Positions 1 through 9,074 are shown, numbered from the stretch's first letter. The stretch is 64,000 nucleotides of DNA from Nocardia pneumoniae NBRC 100136 (GCF_000308755.1 NZ_BAGF01000049.1:1-64000), one strand, 5' to 3'. Notes: generated from the letters alone by a model not told the origin. Numbers and translations: made by a program.

Positions 1-65
1 GACCCTGCGGCAGCGACCAGTACGACGTGGAGACCCGGACCGGCGGGAAACGCGATGTACTGTGA
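1..65 (+). CDS. C-terminal tail of an unidentified protein (partial)
   Basis: An open frame enters from the left edge and stops with TGA at 63-65. It encodes the tail PCGSDQYDVETRTGGKRDVL. The stop is one base from the end of the convergent SDR gene, which is typical gene packing here. Only about 20 residues are visible, so no family can be named. The frame could also be open by chance in such GC-rich DNA. Confidence 0.3.
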   Translation, partial: PCGSDQYDVETRTGGKRDVL

Positions 66-66
66 A

Positions 67-897
67 CTACTTCTCGCGGCCGGTGAACTGGTCCATCGAG
101 TGGTAGACGCCGACCGTGTTCAGGAACAGGTCGCGCAGTTTGATCGGGAGCAGGCCGGAGAGCGCCTTGTTCAGGCGGGAAGTCCAGGGCAGCACGACCA
201 GGGGGGTGCCGTTCTTCATTTCACGCCATGAGGTGTCGACCACGTCCTGCTGTTCCAGGATCGGAGTGAACCAGAATCCCTTGGCGCCCTCGAACATTCC
301 GGTGTTGATGTAGGTCGGGCACACGGTGGTGATCTTCACGTGGTCGTGCCCCGCCTGCTCCAGTTCGATGCGCACCGAGTCCGACCAGCCCAGCGCCGCC
401 CACTTGGACGCGGCGTAGACGCTCATGCGGGGATTCGACACCAGACCCGCCGACGAGGCGATGGTGAGCACCCGCGCCTCGGTGGAGCCCGCGACCATGG
501 CGGGCAGGAACTCGAGCGTCACGTACATCGGGGCCAGGGAGTTGATCGCCATCGTCTTGTCGATGTCGGCGCGATTCTCGGTTTCCCAGAAGTAGCTGTT
601 GCCGCGCACGATGCCCGCGTTGTTGACCAGGATGTCGATGCTGCCGACCTGTTCGCGCACGGTCGCGGCCGCCTCGGCGATCGCTTCCGGCGCCGAGACG
701 TCGACCACGTGATGGTGCACAGCGCTGCCGTGGCCGGTCAGTTCGGCGGCGGTCTCCTTCAGCGCGGTGTCGTTGATGTCCCACAGCACCACCGCGGCGG
801 CGCCTTCGCGCACCGCGCGTTCGGCGAACAGCTTGCCGAGCCCCATCGCGGCTCCCGTGATCAGGACCCGTTTGCCCGCGACCGTGTTCAGTTTCAT
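67..897 (-). CDS. Short-chain dehydrogenase/reductase (SDR)
   Basis: This is a 276-residue NAD(P)-dependent oxidoreductase of the classical SDR family, probably cytosolic. The protein starts MKLNTVAGKRVLITGAAMGLG, giving the TGxxxGxG cofactor loop. NNAG follows near residue 90, the catalytic Ser lies in TIASSAG, and the active-site Tyr and Lys are in YAASK. The ATG at 897 was preferred over longer upstream openings because the Rossmann fold begins right after it. It lies 32 bases downstream of the broken aldehyde dehydrogenase on the same strand, so alcohol and aldehyde oxidation of one substrate is a reasonable inference. The substrate cannot be read from the sequence. Confidence 0.85.
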   Translation of the reverse strand: MKLNTVAGKRVLITGAAMGLGKLFAERAVREGAAAVVLWDINDTALKETAAELTGHGSAVHHHVVDVSAPEAIAEAAATVREQVGSIDILVNNAGIVRGNSYFWETENRADIDKTMAINSLAPMYVTLEFLPAMVAGSTEARVLTIASSAGLVSNPRMSVYAASKWAALGWSDSVRIELEQAGHDHVKITTVCPTYINTGMFEGAKGFWFTPILEQQDVVDTSWREMKNGTPLVVLPWTSRLNKALSGLLPIKLRDLFLNTVGVYHSMDQFTGREK

Positions 898-929
898 CCG
901 TCTTCTTCCCGATCCGTGAGTCGTGCGAG

Positions 930-2501
930 TTACTTCTGCCGCAGCGCCTTCATCACGCCGAAGTACAGCGTCATGGTCTTCGCCCACATCGCCTCCGACA
1001 TGCCGGGCAGCGGCGCGATCGGCAGCACCCGTTGCACCGCGATGGTCTGGGTGTCGATGTACTTCAGCAGGCCTTCGGGGCCGTGCCTGCGCCCGGTGCC
1101 GGAGATGCCGAGCCCGCCGGAGGGCGCGTCGGCGCTGCCCCACGCGGCGATGAAGCCCTCGTTGACGTTCACCGACCCCGCGTTGATCCGCGCCGCGACC
1201 GCACGGCCGCGGGCGGTGTCCTTGGTCCACACGCTGGCGTTCAGCCCGTAGGCGGTGTCGTTGGCCTGTTCGATGGCTTCATCGTCGCTGCTCACGCGGT
1301 AGATCGACACCACGGGACCGAAGGTCTCCTCGCGGTGGACCGTCATGCCGGGCCGCACCCCGGCCAGCACCGTGGGTTCGTAGAAGTAGGGGCCGAGGTC
1401 CGGGCGCGCGCGACCGCCCGCCAGCACGGTGGCGCCCTACGCGACCGCGTCGTCGACGTGCGCGGTGACCGTGTCGAGCTGTCGCTGGAAGGTCAGCGAC
1501 CCCATGTCGCTGTCGTAGTTCAGCCCGCCACCGAGCTTGATCTTCTGTACGTGCTCGACGAATTCGGCGACGAAGCGGTCGTACACGCTGTCGTGGACAT
1601 AGATCCGCTCCATCGACTCGCACAGCTGCCCGGCCGAGGCGAAGCAGGCGCGGATGGCGATCTTGGCCGCGCGGGAGACGTCCGCGTCGGCGAGCACCAG
1701 CAGCGGGTTCTTGCCGCCGAGTTCGAGCGAGTACCCGATCAGCCGCTCGCCCGCCTGCTGCGCGATGGTCCGGCCGGTCGCGCTGGAACCGGTGTAGTCG
1801 ACGTAGTCGGCGCGGGCGATCACTTCGCCGCCGATCACCGATCCGCGGCCGAGCACTGCCTGCCACAGTCCGCGCGGCAATCCGGCGCGCACGGCGGCGT
1901 CGATCGCCCACAGCGCCGTGAGCGCGGTCTGGTTGTCCGGGCGGGCCACCACGGCGTTGCCCGCGATGAGGGCGGGTAACGCGTCCGAGGCGGCCAGGGC
2001 CAGCGGATAGTTCCACGGTGAGATGACCGCGACCACGCCCTTGGGCCGGTGCCGCACGTCGACCCGGGTGAGCACGGGAAGCACACCGCGCGGCCTGCGC
2101 GTGGCCAGCAGCCCGTGGGCCACCGAGGCGTAGTACCTGGCGTTCACGGCGACGTCGCCGACCTCGTCGAACGCGTGCGCGCGCGACTTGCCCGTCTCGG
2201 TCTGCACGATATCGAGGATGGCGTCCTGCTCGGCCAGCACGATGTCGTGGAACCGGCGCAGCACCGCGATCCGCTCCCGGACCGGCCGCCGCGCCCACTG
2301 CCGCTGCGCTTCCCGGGCGGTCGCGAAGGCGGTCTCGATGTCGCCGGTGGAGGACTGCGGCAGGTCGGCGATCTTCGCGCCGGTCGCGGGCGCGAAGACT
2401 TCGACGGCAGGGGCGCCGCCCGCGACGGCGTGCGAAAGCAACGGCCGTACCAGCGACGAGGGCAGCGCGTCGGCGGGGGCCAGCTGGGGGGCGGTCGTCA
2501 T
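930..2501 (-). pseudogene. gabD2: GabD2-like succinate-semialdehyde dehydrogenase, split by an in-frame amber codon
   Basis: The full frame would encode about 523 residues of an NAD(P)-dependent aldehyde dehydrogenase closest, from memory, to mycobacterial GabD2. Visible motifs are ISPWNYP, the catalytic Glu in ELGGKNP, the catalytic Cys in SAGQLCES, and EETFGPV. A TAG on the minus strand (1437-1439) falls in the conserved stretch HVDDAVA-stop-GATVLAGG, where relatives have Lys. One base change from AAG explains it, and the frame continues unbroken on both sides. The first 354 codons keep both catalytic residues but lose the C-terminal bridging and oligomerisation part, so the product is probably inactive unless the stop is read through or is a sequencing error. 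Translation most likely starts at ATG 2501. The gene is divergent from a TetR gene. Confidence 0.8.
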
Positions 2502-2542
2502 GGTCGGCCCTCTCGAGGACGGTGGGCTGCGCCGCACGCAAG

Positions 2543-2572
2543 CACCATTTAATGAACAGTGGTGTTAGATTA
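2543..2572. promoter_or_regulatory. Inverted-repeat operator between the aldehyde dehydrogenase and tetR
   Basis: Two overlapping inverted repeats lie in the divergent gap. CACCA (2543-2547) pairs with TGGTG (2560-2564). TAAT-g-AACA (2550-2558) is mirrored imperfectly by TGTT-ag-ATTA (2563-2572). The AT-rich site sits among otherwise GC-rich DNA, where both promoters should be. By analogy with the family it is the likely binding site of the adjacent TetR protein. This is inference from symmetry only. Confidence 0.5.
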
Positions 2573-2650
2573 ATGTCTATGTCACAGCTCGTGTCAAGCT
2601 GTTCGTCGTGGGACACAGGCAAGCCGAGGGCGGCGTTGTGAGGCGGCACG

Positions 2651-3334
2651 ATGTCGGCTGAGACCACCACCGCACGGCGCGGGCGACCGCCGCAGACCCA
2701 GGAACAGGCCGAAGAGGTGCGCGCCCGCATCGTGCTCGCCACCGCGGAAGTGTTCACCCGCAACGGTTCCCGCGGGCTGAGCGTCGCGCAGATCATCGAG
2801 CAGGCGGGGCTGGCGCGGCCGACGTTCTACCGCTATTTCGGCAATGCGACCGAACCGCTGCTCGCGGTGCTGGACAGTTCCAACGACGGGCTGGTCGGCG
2901 GCATCCGCGCGGCGCTGACCGGCACCGATGAGCCCGTCGAGCTGGGCATCCGGCTGATCGACGCCTATCTGGACTGGGCGCGCGGCCATGGCCCCATGCT
3001 GCGTCCGCTGTTCGCCGAACTGCACGACCCGGGCTCGCCGGTCTCGGCGTATCGCGAGCGCGCGCTCGACGACATTCGCGCTCTGGTCCGCGAGACCTTC
3101 ACCGAGCTCGGCCGTCCGGTTCCGAGCCCGCTCGACCTGGACGCCGCGCTGCACTTGTGCGAGTACGTGGTCTACCGCATCTCCGCAGGCACCGCGCCCG
3201 GTGCCGAACCGGACCCGGATACCGTCGCCGCCGCGCGCCTGACGATGATCCGGGTGCTGCTCACCACCCTCGGCACCCGGACCGATCTGCAGTACGCGCT
3301 GACGCTGGAGACGATCTTTCCCCCGGAGCCGTAG
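2651..3334 (+). CDS. TetR/AcrR-family transcriptional repressor
   Basis: This 227-residue regulator has an N-terminal TetR DNA-binding domain. After a basic RRGRPPQTQ stretch come helix 1 (RARIVLATAEVFTRNG) and the HTH SVAQIIEQAGLARPTFYRYFG at about residues 45-65, followed by an all-helical ligand domain. It is transcribed away from the aldehyde dehydrogenase/SDR pair, so it probably represses those genes and itself through the inverted repeat in the gap. It ends 13 bases from a convergent SDR. The inducer is unknown, but a hydrophobic alcohol, aldehyde or ketone substrate would fit the neighbours. Confidence 0.88.
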   Translation: MSAETTTARRGRPPQTQEQAEEVRARIVLATAEVFTRNGSRGLSVAQIIEQAGLARPTFYRYFGNATEPLLAVLDSSNDGLVGGIRAALTGTDEPVELGIRLIDAYLDWARGHGPMLRPLFAELHDPGSPVSAYRERALDDIRALVRETFTELGRPVPSPLDLDAALHLCEYVVYRISAGTAPGAEPDPDTVAAARLTMIRVLLTTLGTRTDLQYALTLETIFPPEP

Positions 3335-3347
3335 GCGAACCCGCGGG

Positions 3348-4277
3348 TCAGCGCGGAATCGGGGTGACCGGGTGACCGGCGGTCCTGCGCTGTTCGAGGC
3401 GGCGGATCAGCTCGCGCACCCGTGGGTCACGCGCGAGCATGCCGTCCAGCACCACGTTGATCACGCCGCGCAACAGCGCGTAGGGCTCCCATTGCGGCGG
3501 CGCCACGGTGCGCGGCGCGCGGCGCGCGATGCCCTCGGCGAGGGATTCCGCCGCCTCGCGCACGGTGATCCGCTGGTTGAGCGGCCAGGGCAGCAGGGCG
3601 CCCAGATCGGCGCCCAACTCGTCCTCGTCGAGCGTGCCGTGCGTCATCGCGGTGTCGACGACACCGAAGTACGCCACGCCCGCCGTGGCCCCGACGGCGG
3701 CCAGCTCGACCCGCAGCGCCCGCCCGAACTGCTCCACCGCGGCCTTGCTCACCATGTAGGGCGAGCCGCCCATCCCGGGTGCGAACGCCGCGGCGGAGGA
3801 GACGACCACGACGTGCCCGTTCGCGGCGACGATGTCCTCCAGCGCCGGGTGCACGGTGTTGAACACGCCGGTGACATTGATCCCGATGACCCGATCGAAA
3901 TCCCCGGGATTCATCGTCCTGATGGTCGCAGGCTCCGGCGCCACGCCCGCGTTGGCCACCACCACGTCGATCCGTCCGAAGCGCTCGCGTACCCGGAATA
4001 TGGCTTGGCGCATGCCGATTCGATCGGAGACGTTCGCCCGCACGACGAGCGCGCGCTCCCCCATCGACCGGGCGACCGCCGCGGCGGCGGCCTCGTCGAT
4101 ATCGATCAGCGCCACCGAAGCGCCTGAGGCGTAGAGCTTTTCGGCGAGTGCCCGGCCGATACCGGTGCCCGCGCCGGTGATCACCACCACCCGGTCCCGG
4201 ACATCCAGCCGGTCCGCGGCGGGCTGGGCGGACCGGAAAAGCACGCTGCGCAGCAGGTCCATGACCACGGCGCTCAC
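3348..4277 (-). CDS. SDR-family oxidoreductase, last gene of the monooxygenase operon
   Basis: The 309-residue protein has TGAGTGIG near residue 32, NAG in VVANAGVA, the catalytic Ser in VVSSAAAF and the YMVSK Tyr/Lys pair. A GTG start at 4277 overlaps the TGA stop of the upstream monooxygenase (4274-4276), a GTGA overlap that implies translational coupling. An internal ATG at 4262 is the alternative start. The C-terminal extension after residue 240 is longer than in small SDRs. SDRs of this kind sit in monooxygenase operons such as mycobacterial mymA, where they interconvert alcohols and ketones. The substrate here is unknown. Confidence 0.85.
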   Translation of the reverse strand: MSAVVMDLLRSVLFRSAQPAADRLDVRDRVVVITGAGTGIGRALAEKLYASGASVALIDIDEAAAAAVARSMGERALVVRANVSDRIGMRQAIFRVRERFGRIDVVVANAGVAPEPATIRTMNPGDFDRVIGINVTGVFNTVHPALEDIVAANGHVVVVSSAAAFAPGMGGSPYMVSKAAVEQFGRALRVELAAVGATAGVAYFGVVDTAMTHGTLDEDELGADLGALLPWPLNQRITVREAAESLAEGIARRAPRTVAPPQWEPYALLRGVINVVLDGMLARDPRVRELIRRLEQRRTAGHPVTPIPR

Positions 4278-5746
4278 CCGACCCGCAGCTGGTAGGACTC
4301 CGGATCGAATCGGCTTGTCCGACGCCGGTATTCGAAGCTCCAGTTCGGATACAGTCCCGCGTTGCCGCCGTCGGCGGTCTGGTAGTAGCTGCGGCAGCCG
4401 CCGGTCAGCCAGGCGGTGTCGCGGCTGCGTTCGGTCACCTCGTCGAGGAAGGCGCGCTGAACCTCCTCGCGCACAGCTATCCGCTGGATGTTCCGCGTAC
4501 GCATGGTGGTCACCGCATCGACGATATAGCGCACCTGCGCTTCGATCATATAGATCGCGGACTGATTGCCAGCAGCGCCGAACGGCCCGAGGGTGCAGAA
4601 GAAGTTCGGGAAGCCCGCCATGGTCGCGCCGAGGTAGCTGCTGGGGCGGGTCCGGTAGCGATCGCCGATCGATCGGCCGTCGACGCCGAGTATCCGATCG
4701 AAAATCGCAGGTGGGACACCGAATCCGGTGCCCCAGATGATCGTGTCCACCGCATGCTCGGCGCCGTCGGCGGTAACGATCGACCGTGCGCGAATCTCCC
4801 GGATGCCGTCGGTCACCAGTTCGACATTCGGCTTGGTCAGCGCCGGATAGTAGGCGTCGGAGAAGATCGCGCGCTTGCAGCCGATCACGTAGTCGGGCGT
4901 GAGCTTGCGGCGCAGCGCCGGATCGCGGACCTGCCGCAGCAGCTGGAGTTTCGCCAGCGCCTCGTACGGGTGCCGGAAGCGCTTGTCCACGAAGCCGACC
5001 AGGCCGAACCCCTCGATACCGGTGTAGTACAGACCGCGGATGGCCTTGCCGAGCAGGGGCATCCGGCGCAGCAGCGCTCGTTCGGCGGGCAGCGTGCGGC
5101 GATCCAGCCGGGAGACGATCCACGGCGCCGAACGCTGGAAGACCGTCAGCTTGCCGACCACCGGCTGGATTTCCGGAATGAACTGCACCGCGGAAGCGCC
5201 GGTGCCGATCACCGCGACCCGCTCACCGGTCAGATCGTGCTCGTGATCCCAGCGCAACGAATGGAATTGCGTGCCTTCGAATGTTTCCGCGCCGGGCAGC
5301 CGTGGGATCCGCGCCTCGCTGAACGGCCCTACGGCCGAGATCAGCACGTCGGCGGTCAGGTCGCCGCGGCCGGTGCGCAACCGCCACCGGGTCGCCGCCT
5401 CGTCCCAGCGCGCCTCCAGCAGTTCGACGTCGAAACGCATGTGGCGCACCACATCGTGGCTCGTCGCGACCGACCGGATGTAGCCGAGGATCTCCCGCTG
5501 CGTCCCGTAGGTGCGCGACCAGTTCGGGTTGGGCGCGAAGGAGTACGAATACAGGTGCGAGGGCACATCACACGCGCAACCCGGATAGGTGTTCGCCCGC
5601 CAGGTGCCGCCGAGATCCCCGGCGCGTTCGAGCACGACGAAATCGTCGATTCCCGCCTTCCGCAGCGATACGGCGAGGCCGATCCCGGCTATCCCTGCTC
5701 CGATCACCACGATCGGGACGTGTTCCGGATCCGCAGCCATAGTCAT
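4274..5746 (-). CDS. Flavin-containing Baeyer-Villiger-type monooxygenase
   Basis: This is a 490-residue FAD/NADPH monooxygenase. It shows the FAD loop GAGIAG at residues 16-21, the second Rossmann motif GTGASA near 181, and the Baeyer-Villiger fingerprint FxGxxxHxxxW as FEGTQFHSLRW at 156-166. Such enzymes insert oxygen next to a carbonyl to give esters or lactones. Start ATG 5746 is preceded by GGGAGGA at good spacing; an upstream in-frame GTG at 5761 would place that ribosome site inside the gene. It lies 54 bases after the reductase gene and is coupled to the SDR behind it. The order suggests hydroxylation, ketone formation, then oxygen insertion (inference). Confidence 0.88.
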   Translation of the reverse strand: MTMAADPEHVPIVVIGAGIAGIGLAVSLRKAGIDDFVVLERAGDLGGTWRANTYPGCACDVPSHLYSYSFAPNPNWSRTYGTQREILGYIRSVATSHDVVRHMRFDVELLEARWDEAATRWRLRTGRGDLTADVLISAVGPFSEARIPRLPGAETFEGTQFHSLRWDHEHDLTGERVAVIGTGASAVQFIPEIQPVVGKLTVFQRSAPWIVSRLDRRTLPAERALLRRMPLLGKAIRGLYYTGIEGFGLVGFVDKRFRHPYEALAKLQLLRQVRDPALRRKLTPDYVIGCKRAIFSDAYYPALTKPNVELVTDGIREIRARSIVTADGAEHAVDTIIWGTGFGVPPAIFDRILGVDGRSIGDRYRTRPSSYLGATMAGFPNFFCTLGPFGAAGNQSAIYMIEAQVRYIVDAVTTMRTRNIQRIAVREEVQRAFLDEVTERSRDTAWLTGGCRSYYQTADGGNAGLYPNWSFEYRRRTSRFDPESYQLRVG

Positions 5747-5800
5747 GCCTTCCTCCCACACGCGGGCACCATTGCCCGCCGAGCCGTGTTGCTCACCAGC

Positions 5801-6871
5801 TCATAAGTCCAGGTCGAGTTCGCCACCGCGCGCGCGGGATACGCAGGTCAGCATCGTGTTCGCCCGCTCGTCGGCGACCAGCAGCCGATCGCGGTGTTCC
5901 ACCGCGCCCGCGAGCACCCTGGTCTTGCAGGTCCCGCAGAAGCCCTGCCGACACGAGTAGGCCACCCCCGGCAGCACCCGGCGGATCGCGCTGAGCGCGG
6001 ATTCGTCGGCGGCCACGTCCACATCTATGCCGCTGCGGCGCAGGCGGATCCGGAACGGCTCGCCATCCCGCACGGGCAGCGGCGAGAACCGCTCGGTGTG
6101 CAGCGAGACCGTCGGGTCGTGCAGCGCGAGCACCGCACGCGCGGCCTCCGCCAGCGGCGGCGGGCCGCAGACGTACACCGCGGCGCCGGTGGGCGTCTGC
6201 TCGAAGATCATCCGCGCGTCCGGGACGCCGAACTCGTCGTCCGGTCGCACCACCACGTCGCCGCCGGTGTAGCGGGCCAGCTCGTACAGAAACGGCATCC
6301 GCGACCTGGTCCGGCCCAGGTACATCAGCCGCCAGGGCACTCCGGCGCGCTCGGCGGCGGCGACCATGGGCAGGATCGGCGTTATCCCGATGCCGCCCGC
6401 GACGAGCAGGTAGCACGGCGCCTCGACGAACGGGAACGCGTTGCGCGGACCGCGCACGCGCAGCCGGTCACCCGCCGTCAGCTCTCGGTGGATCTCCGCG
6501 GAACCGCCCTCGCCGTCGGCGATGAGGCGCACCGCGATCCGGTAGAACCCGCGGTCGGCGGGATCGCTGGTGAGCGAGTACTGCCGCTGGCGCCCCGACG
6601 GCAAGAAGACATCCAGATGCGCACCCGGCGTCCAGGCGGGCAGCGGCGCACCGCCCGGGTCGCGTAGCCACAGGCTCACCACCCCGTCGGCCTCCTCCCC
6701 GATCCGATCGATGACCACCTCGAAGTCGTAGCCGGTGTGGCGCACCGGGTGCGGCGGCGAAAGCAGGCGCGCGGTGTCGCCTTCCACGAAAAGCCGCTTG
6801 TACGCGTCGGCGGCCGAGCCGATCAGCCGCAGCGCGGAGCCGGGCCGGAACCGCTCGCCTACGGCGGTCAC
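5801..6871 (-). CDS. Ferredoxin reductase: FAD/NAD module with C-terminal [2Fe-2S] domain
   Basis: The 356-residue protein carries a flavin domain with RQYSLTSDP (RxYS type), an NAD domain with GGIGITP, and a C-terminal plant-type ferredoxin with cysteines spaced C-x5-C-x2-C (SCRQGFCGTCK) plus a fourth Cys about 30 residues later. This architecture passes electrons from NAD(P)H to an oxygenase. The GTG start at 6871 overlaps the TGA of the upstream di-iron protein, so the two are translated together and the di-iron protein is the obvious electron acceptor. The first 45 residues before the flavin domain have no recognisable motif. Confidence 0.9.
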   Translation of the reverse strand: MTAVGERFRPGSALRLIGSAADAYKRLFVEGDTARLLSPPHPVRHTGYDFEVVIDRIGEEADGVVSLWLRDPGGAPLPAWTPGAHLDVFLPSGRQRQYSLTSDPADRGFYRIAVRLIADGEGGSAEIHRELTAGDRLRVRGPRNAFPFVEAPCYLLVAGGIGITPILPMVAAAERAGVPWRLMYLGRTRSRMPFLYELARYTGGDVVVRPDDEFGVPDARMIFEQTPTGAAVYVCGPPPLAEAARAVLALHDPTVSLHTERFSPLPVRDGEPFRIRLRRSGIDVDVAADESALSAIRRVLPGVAYSCRQGFCGTCKTRVLAGAVEHRDRLLVADERANTMLTCVSRARGGELDLDL

Positions 6872-7743
6872 GCGTCCGCCGCCCGTGCCGCGGGCGACTG
6901 CGCGAGGTAGCGCAGCGCGTTGTCCATCGGGCCCAGCTGCGACGGATGGAAGCCGGGCCGCAGATAGCGCGGGATCTCGGTGAGGAAGGTCGTCATGCTC
7001 GGCACCACGCCGCGCACCGACGCGCTGACGAATTGCAGCGGCCAGAACCGTCCCTTGTCCGGCGACGGGTCCTTGTGGAACAGGTAGCCGCCCGAGACGA
7101 CGAACAGGATCAGCAGTCCCGCGCTGGCGATCAGCGCCTGCCGCGCCTTGCGCGCGTATCCCCCGTCGACGTACATGTACGCGTCGTAGACGACGCTGCG
7201 ATGCTCGACCTCCTCGGCGCCGTGCCAGCGGATCAGGTCGAGCATCGCCGGGTGCATGCCCTTGGCTTCCAGCTTGTCGTTGGTCAGCAGCCATTCGCCG
7301 ATCACCGCTGTGTAGTGCTCCATGCCCGCGAACAGCGCCAACCGCTCGCACAGCCACTCGTGCTTGGCCCGTCCCGTCAGCCCGTGGTCGCCGAGCACCC
7401 GGTCGATCAGCCACGCGACACGGTCGACCATCGGGCCCACGTCCAGGCCCAGTCGCTCCAACTGCCTGCGCGCCTTCTCGTGCGAACTGGCGTGCATGGA
7501 CTCCTGGCCGATGAAGCCGCGCACTTCCTCGCGTAGCCGCTCGTCCTCGATCAGGGGCAGCGCCTCGGCCAGCGCCTGCGCCATCGCGCGCTCCCCTTCC
7601 GGCAACACCAGGTGCATCACGTTGATGATGTGCGTGGCCATCGCCTCGCCGGGGATGTAGTGCATCGGCACCGTGGCGAAATCGAATTCGACGGCGCGCG
7701 CGTTGATCGCGTGCGCTTGGTCGACGTAAGCGGCAGACCCCAT
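6868..7743 (-). CDS. PF10118-type 'metal-dependent hydrolase', ferritin-like di-iron protein
   Basis: This 291-residue helical protein resembles the PF10118 family, annotated as predicted metal-dependent hydrolase but with di-iron oxygenase features. Candidate ligands are Glu51, Glu81-x-x-His84 (ESMHAS), Glu142-His143 (MEHY) and the EEVEH stretch at 177-181. A hydrophobic segment near residues 209-225 (IASAGLLILFVVSGG) could associate with the membrane. It is the first gene of a coupled operon with a ferredoxin reductase, which argues for an oxygenase rather than a hydrolase role. It is divergent from a TetR gene. The activity is inferred, not established. Confidence 0.75.
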   Translation of the reverse strand: MGSAAYVDQAHAINARAVEFDFATVPMHYIPGEAMATHIINVMHLVLPEGERAMAQALAEALPLIEDERLREEVRGFIGQESMHASSHEKARRQLERLGLDVGPMVDRVAWLIDRVLGDHGLTGRAKHEWLCERLALFAGMEHYTAVIGEWLLTNDKLEAKGMHPAMLDLIRWHGAEEVEHRSVVYDAYMYVDGGYARKARQALIASAGLLILFVVSGGYLFHKDPSPDKGRFWPLQFVSASVRGVVPSMTTFLTEIPRYLRPGFHPSQLGPMDNALRYLAQSPAARAADA

Positions 7744-7785
7744 CTCGCACCCCTCGTCGTTGATCGGTGTTCTCGCAATCTATTA

Positions 7786-7821
7786 TTGACATCAACCGCT
7801 GTCAACATCAGATGATGTCAA
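7786..7821. promoter_or_regulatory. Palindromic operator between the di-iron operon and tetR
   Basis: TTGACATC (7786-7793) is mirrored by GATGTCAA (7814-7821). Within it, ACATCA and TGATGT form a tight inverted repeat around a 2-base spacer (7805-7818). The site fills most of the 104-base divergent gap. TTGACA could also serve as a -35 element. A TetR dimer bound here would block both promoters (inference). Confidence 0.55.
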
Positions 7822-7847
7822 TTCGATCGCTGTGAGAGGATGGCCGC

Positions 7848-8510
7848 ATGGTCGAAGGGGACGGTTCGATTCCGGGTATGCGTCGCTGGCGCGGACGCTC
7901 TCCCGCCGATCGCGTCGCCACGCGCCGAGAACAGCTGATCGAGGCGTGCACGGAGCTGATGGCCACCGTCGGCGCCGCCGAGACGTCGATGCGCGGCGTG
8001 TGCAGGCAGGCCGGGCTGACCGAGCGCTATTTCTACGAGAGCTTCCCCAACCTCGACGCGCTGCTGACGATCGTGCTCGACACCGTGGTCCTCGGCGCGC
8101 GCGACCGGCTGCTGGCGGAGCTGCCCAACGCACCCGGCGAGCGCGACGCGATGTTTCGCCACATGGTCGCCGTCTTCACCGAATACCTCGTGGAGGACCG
8201 CCGCCGCGGCCGCATCATGTTCGTGGAATCCCAGGCAACACCGGTGCTGATGCCACGGGCGAACGAACTCATCGGCTTGTTCACGGCGCCGATCGCGCTC
8301 ATCATCGGCGGGGGCAACTACGCCGATCCGGTATCCGACGAGCACGACTTCGCCCTCAACGCCAACGCCATCTTCGGCGCACTGGCCTACCTGTACCGTC
8401 CCTGGCTCGACGGGGAGATCCCGGTCTCCCGGGAGCGTTTCGACGAGCACGCCGCCGCTGTCATCGAGCGGATCGCGACGGCGCGCTCGTCGCTGCGCAC
8501 CGAGACATAG
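7848..8510 (+). CDS. TetR-family transcriptional regulator
   Basis: The 220-residue protein has a basic arm (RRWRGRSPADRVATRREQ), then the TetR helix-turn-helix TSMRGVCRQAGLTERYFYESF at about residues 46-66 and a helical sensor domain. It is divergent from the di-iron/reductase/Baeyer-Villiger operon and shares its control region, so that operon is its most likely target. The start ATG follows GAGAGGA with a 6-base spacer. The ligand is unknown. Confidence 0.87.
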   Translation: MVEGDGSIPGMRRWRGRSPADRVATRREQLIEACTELMATVGAAETSMRGVCRQAGLTERYFYESFPNLDALLTIVLDTVVLGARDRLLAELPNAPGERDAMFRHMVAVFTEYLVEDRRRGRIMFVESQATPVLMPRANELIGLFTAPIALIIGGGNYADPVSDEHDFALNANAIFGALAYLYRPWLDGEIPVSRERFDEHAAAVIERIATARSSLRTET

Positions 8511-8669
8511 GCCCAACAGGCCACGTCACAGGCGTGAGGCATACCGATACCAACACGCTCCGCGCGGCGCGGGCACATCTGCTGGTATCCGCGAACGTGA
8601 CGTTTGCCGTTGGCCACGAGTGCTACTCGGTAACTGCGAAAGGGGATTCGATGATCAAAGGAGACAGCC

Positions 8670-9032
8670 ATGTCTGATCTGGTGCGCCAGAGTTTCGAAT
8701 CACCCGAGGAGACCCGGCCTTTCGAGCAGGACAAAGGCAGAGTCGATCTCGTCAACCTGGACCGCGGCCCGGTGGGCCGGGCGGTCTTCGAACCCGGATG
8801 GCGGTGGTCGGTTCATGTCAAGCCGATAGCCCAGACCGACAGCTGTCAGTCAGCCCACGTCGGCTACTGCATCTCGGGCCGAATGGTGGTAGCCATGGAC
8901 AACGGCGAGCAACAGGAATACGGGCCCGGCGACTTCATGATCGTCCCACCCGGCCACGACGCATGGACCGTGGGAGATGAACCCTGCGTCGTGCTCGACT
9001 GGCAAGGCTTCGCCGACTACGCCAAGCGGTAG
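8670..9032 (+). CDS. Small cupin-domain protein
   Basis: The 120-residue protein is essentially one cupin barrel: Gly-rich strands with HVGYCISGRMVVAMDNGE (residues 67-84) and YGPGDFMIVPPGHDAW (89-104), the usual cupin motifs 1 and 2. Possible metal ligands are His67 in motif 1 and His102 in motif 2, fewer than in a classical metal cupin, so binding without catalysis is possible. AAAGGAGA precedes the ATG at good spacing. It is separated from the upstream tetR by 159 bases, so it probably has its own promoter. Function is unknown. Confidence 0.8.
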   Translation: MSDLVRQSFESPEETRPFEQDKGRVDLVNLDRGPVGRAVFEPGWRWSVHVKPIAQTDSCQSAHVGYCISGRMVVAMDNGEQQEYGPGDFMIVPPGHDAWTVGDEPCVVLDWQGFADYAKR

Positions 9033-9074
9033 GCGGGCGACACCGCCGCTGACAAGTGCGCCGCCCACACGGCA

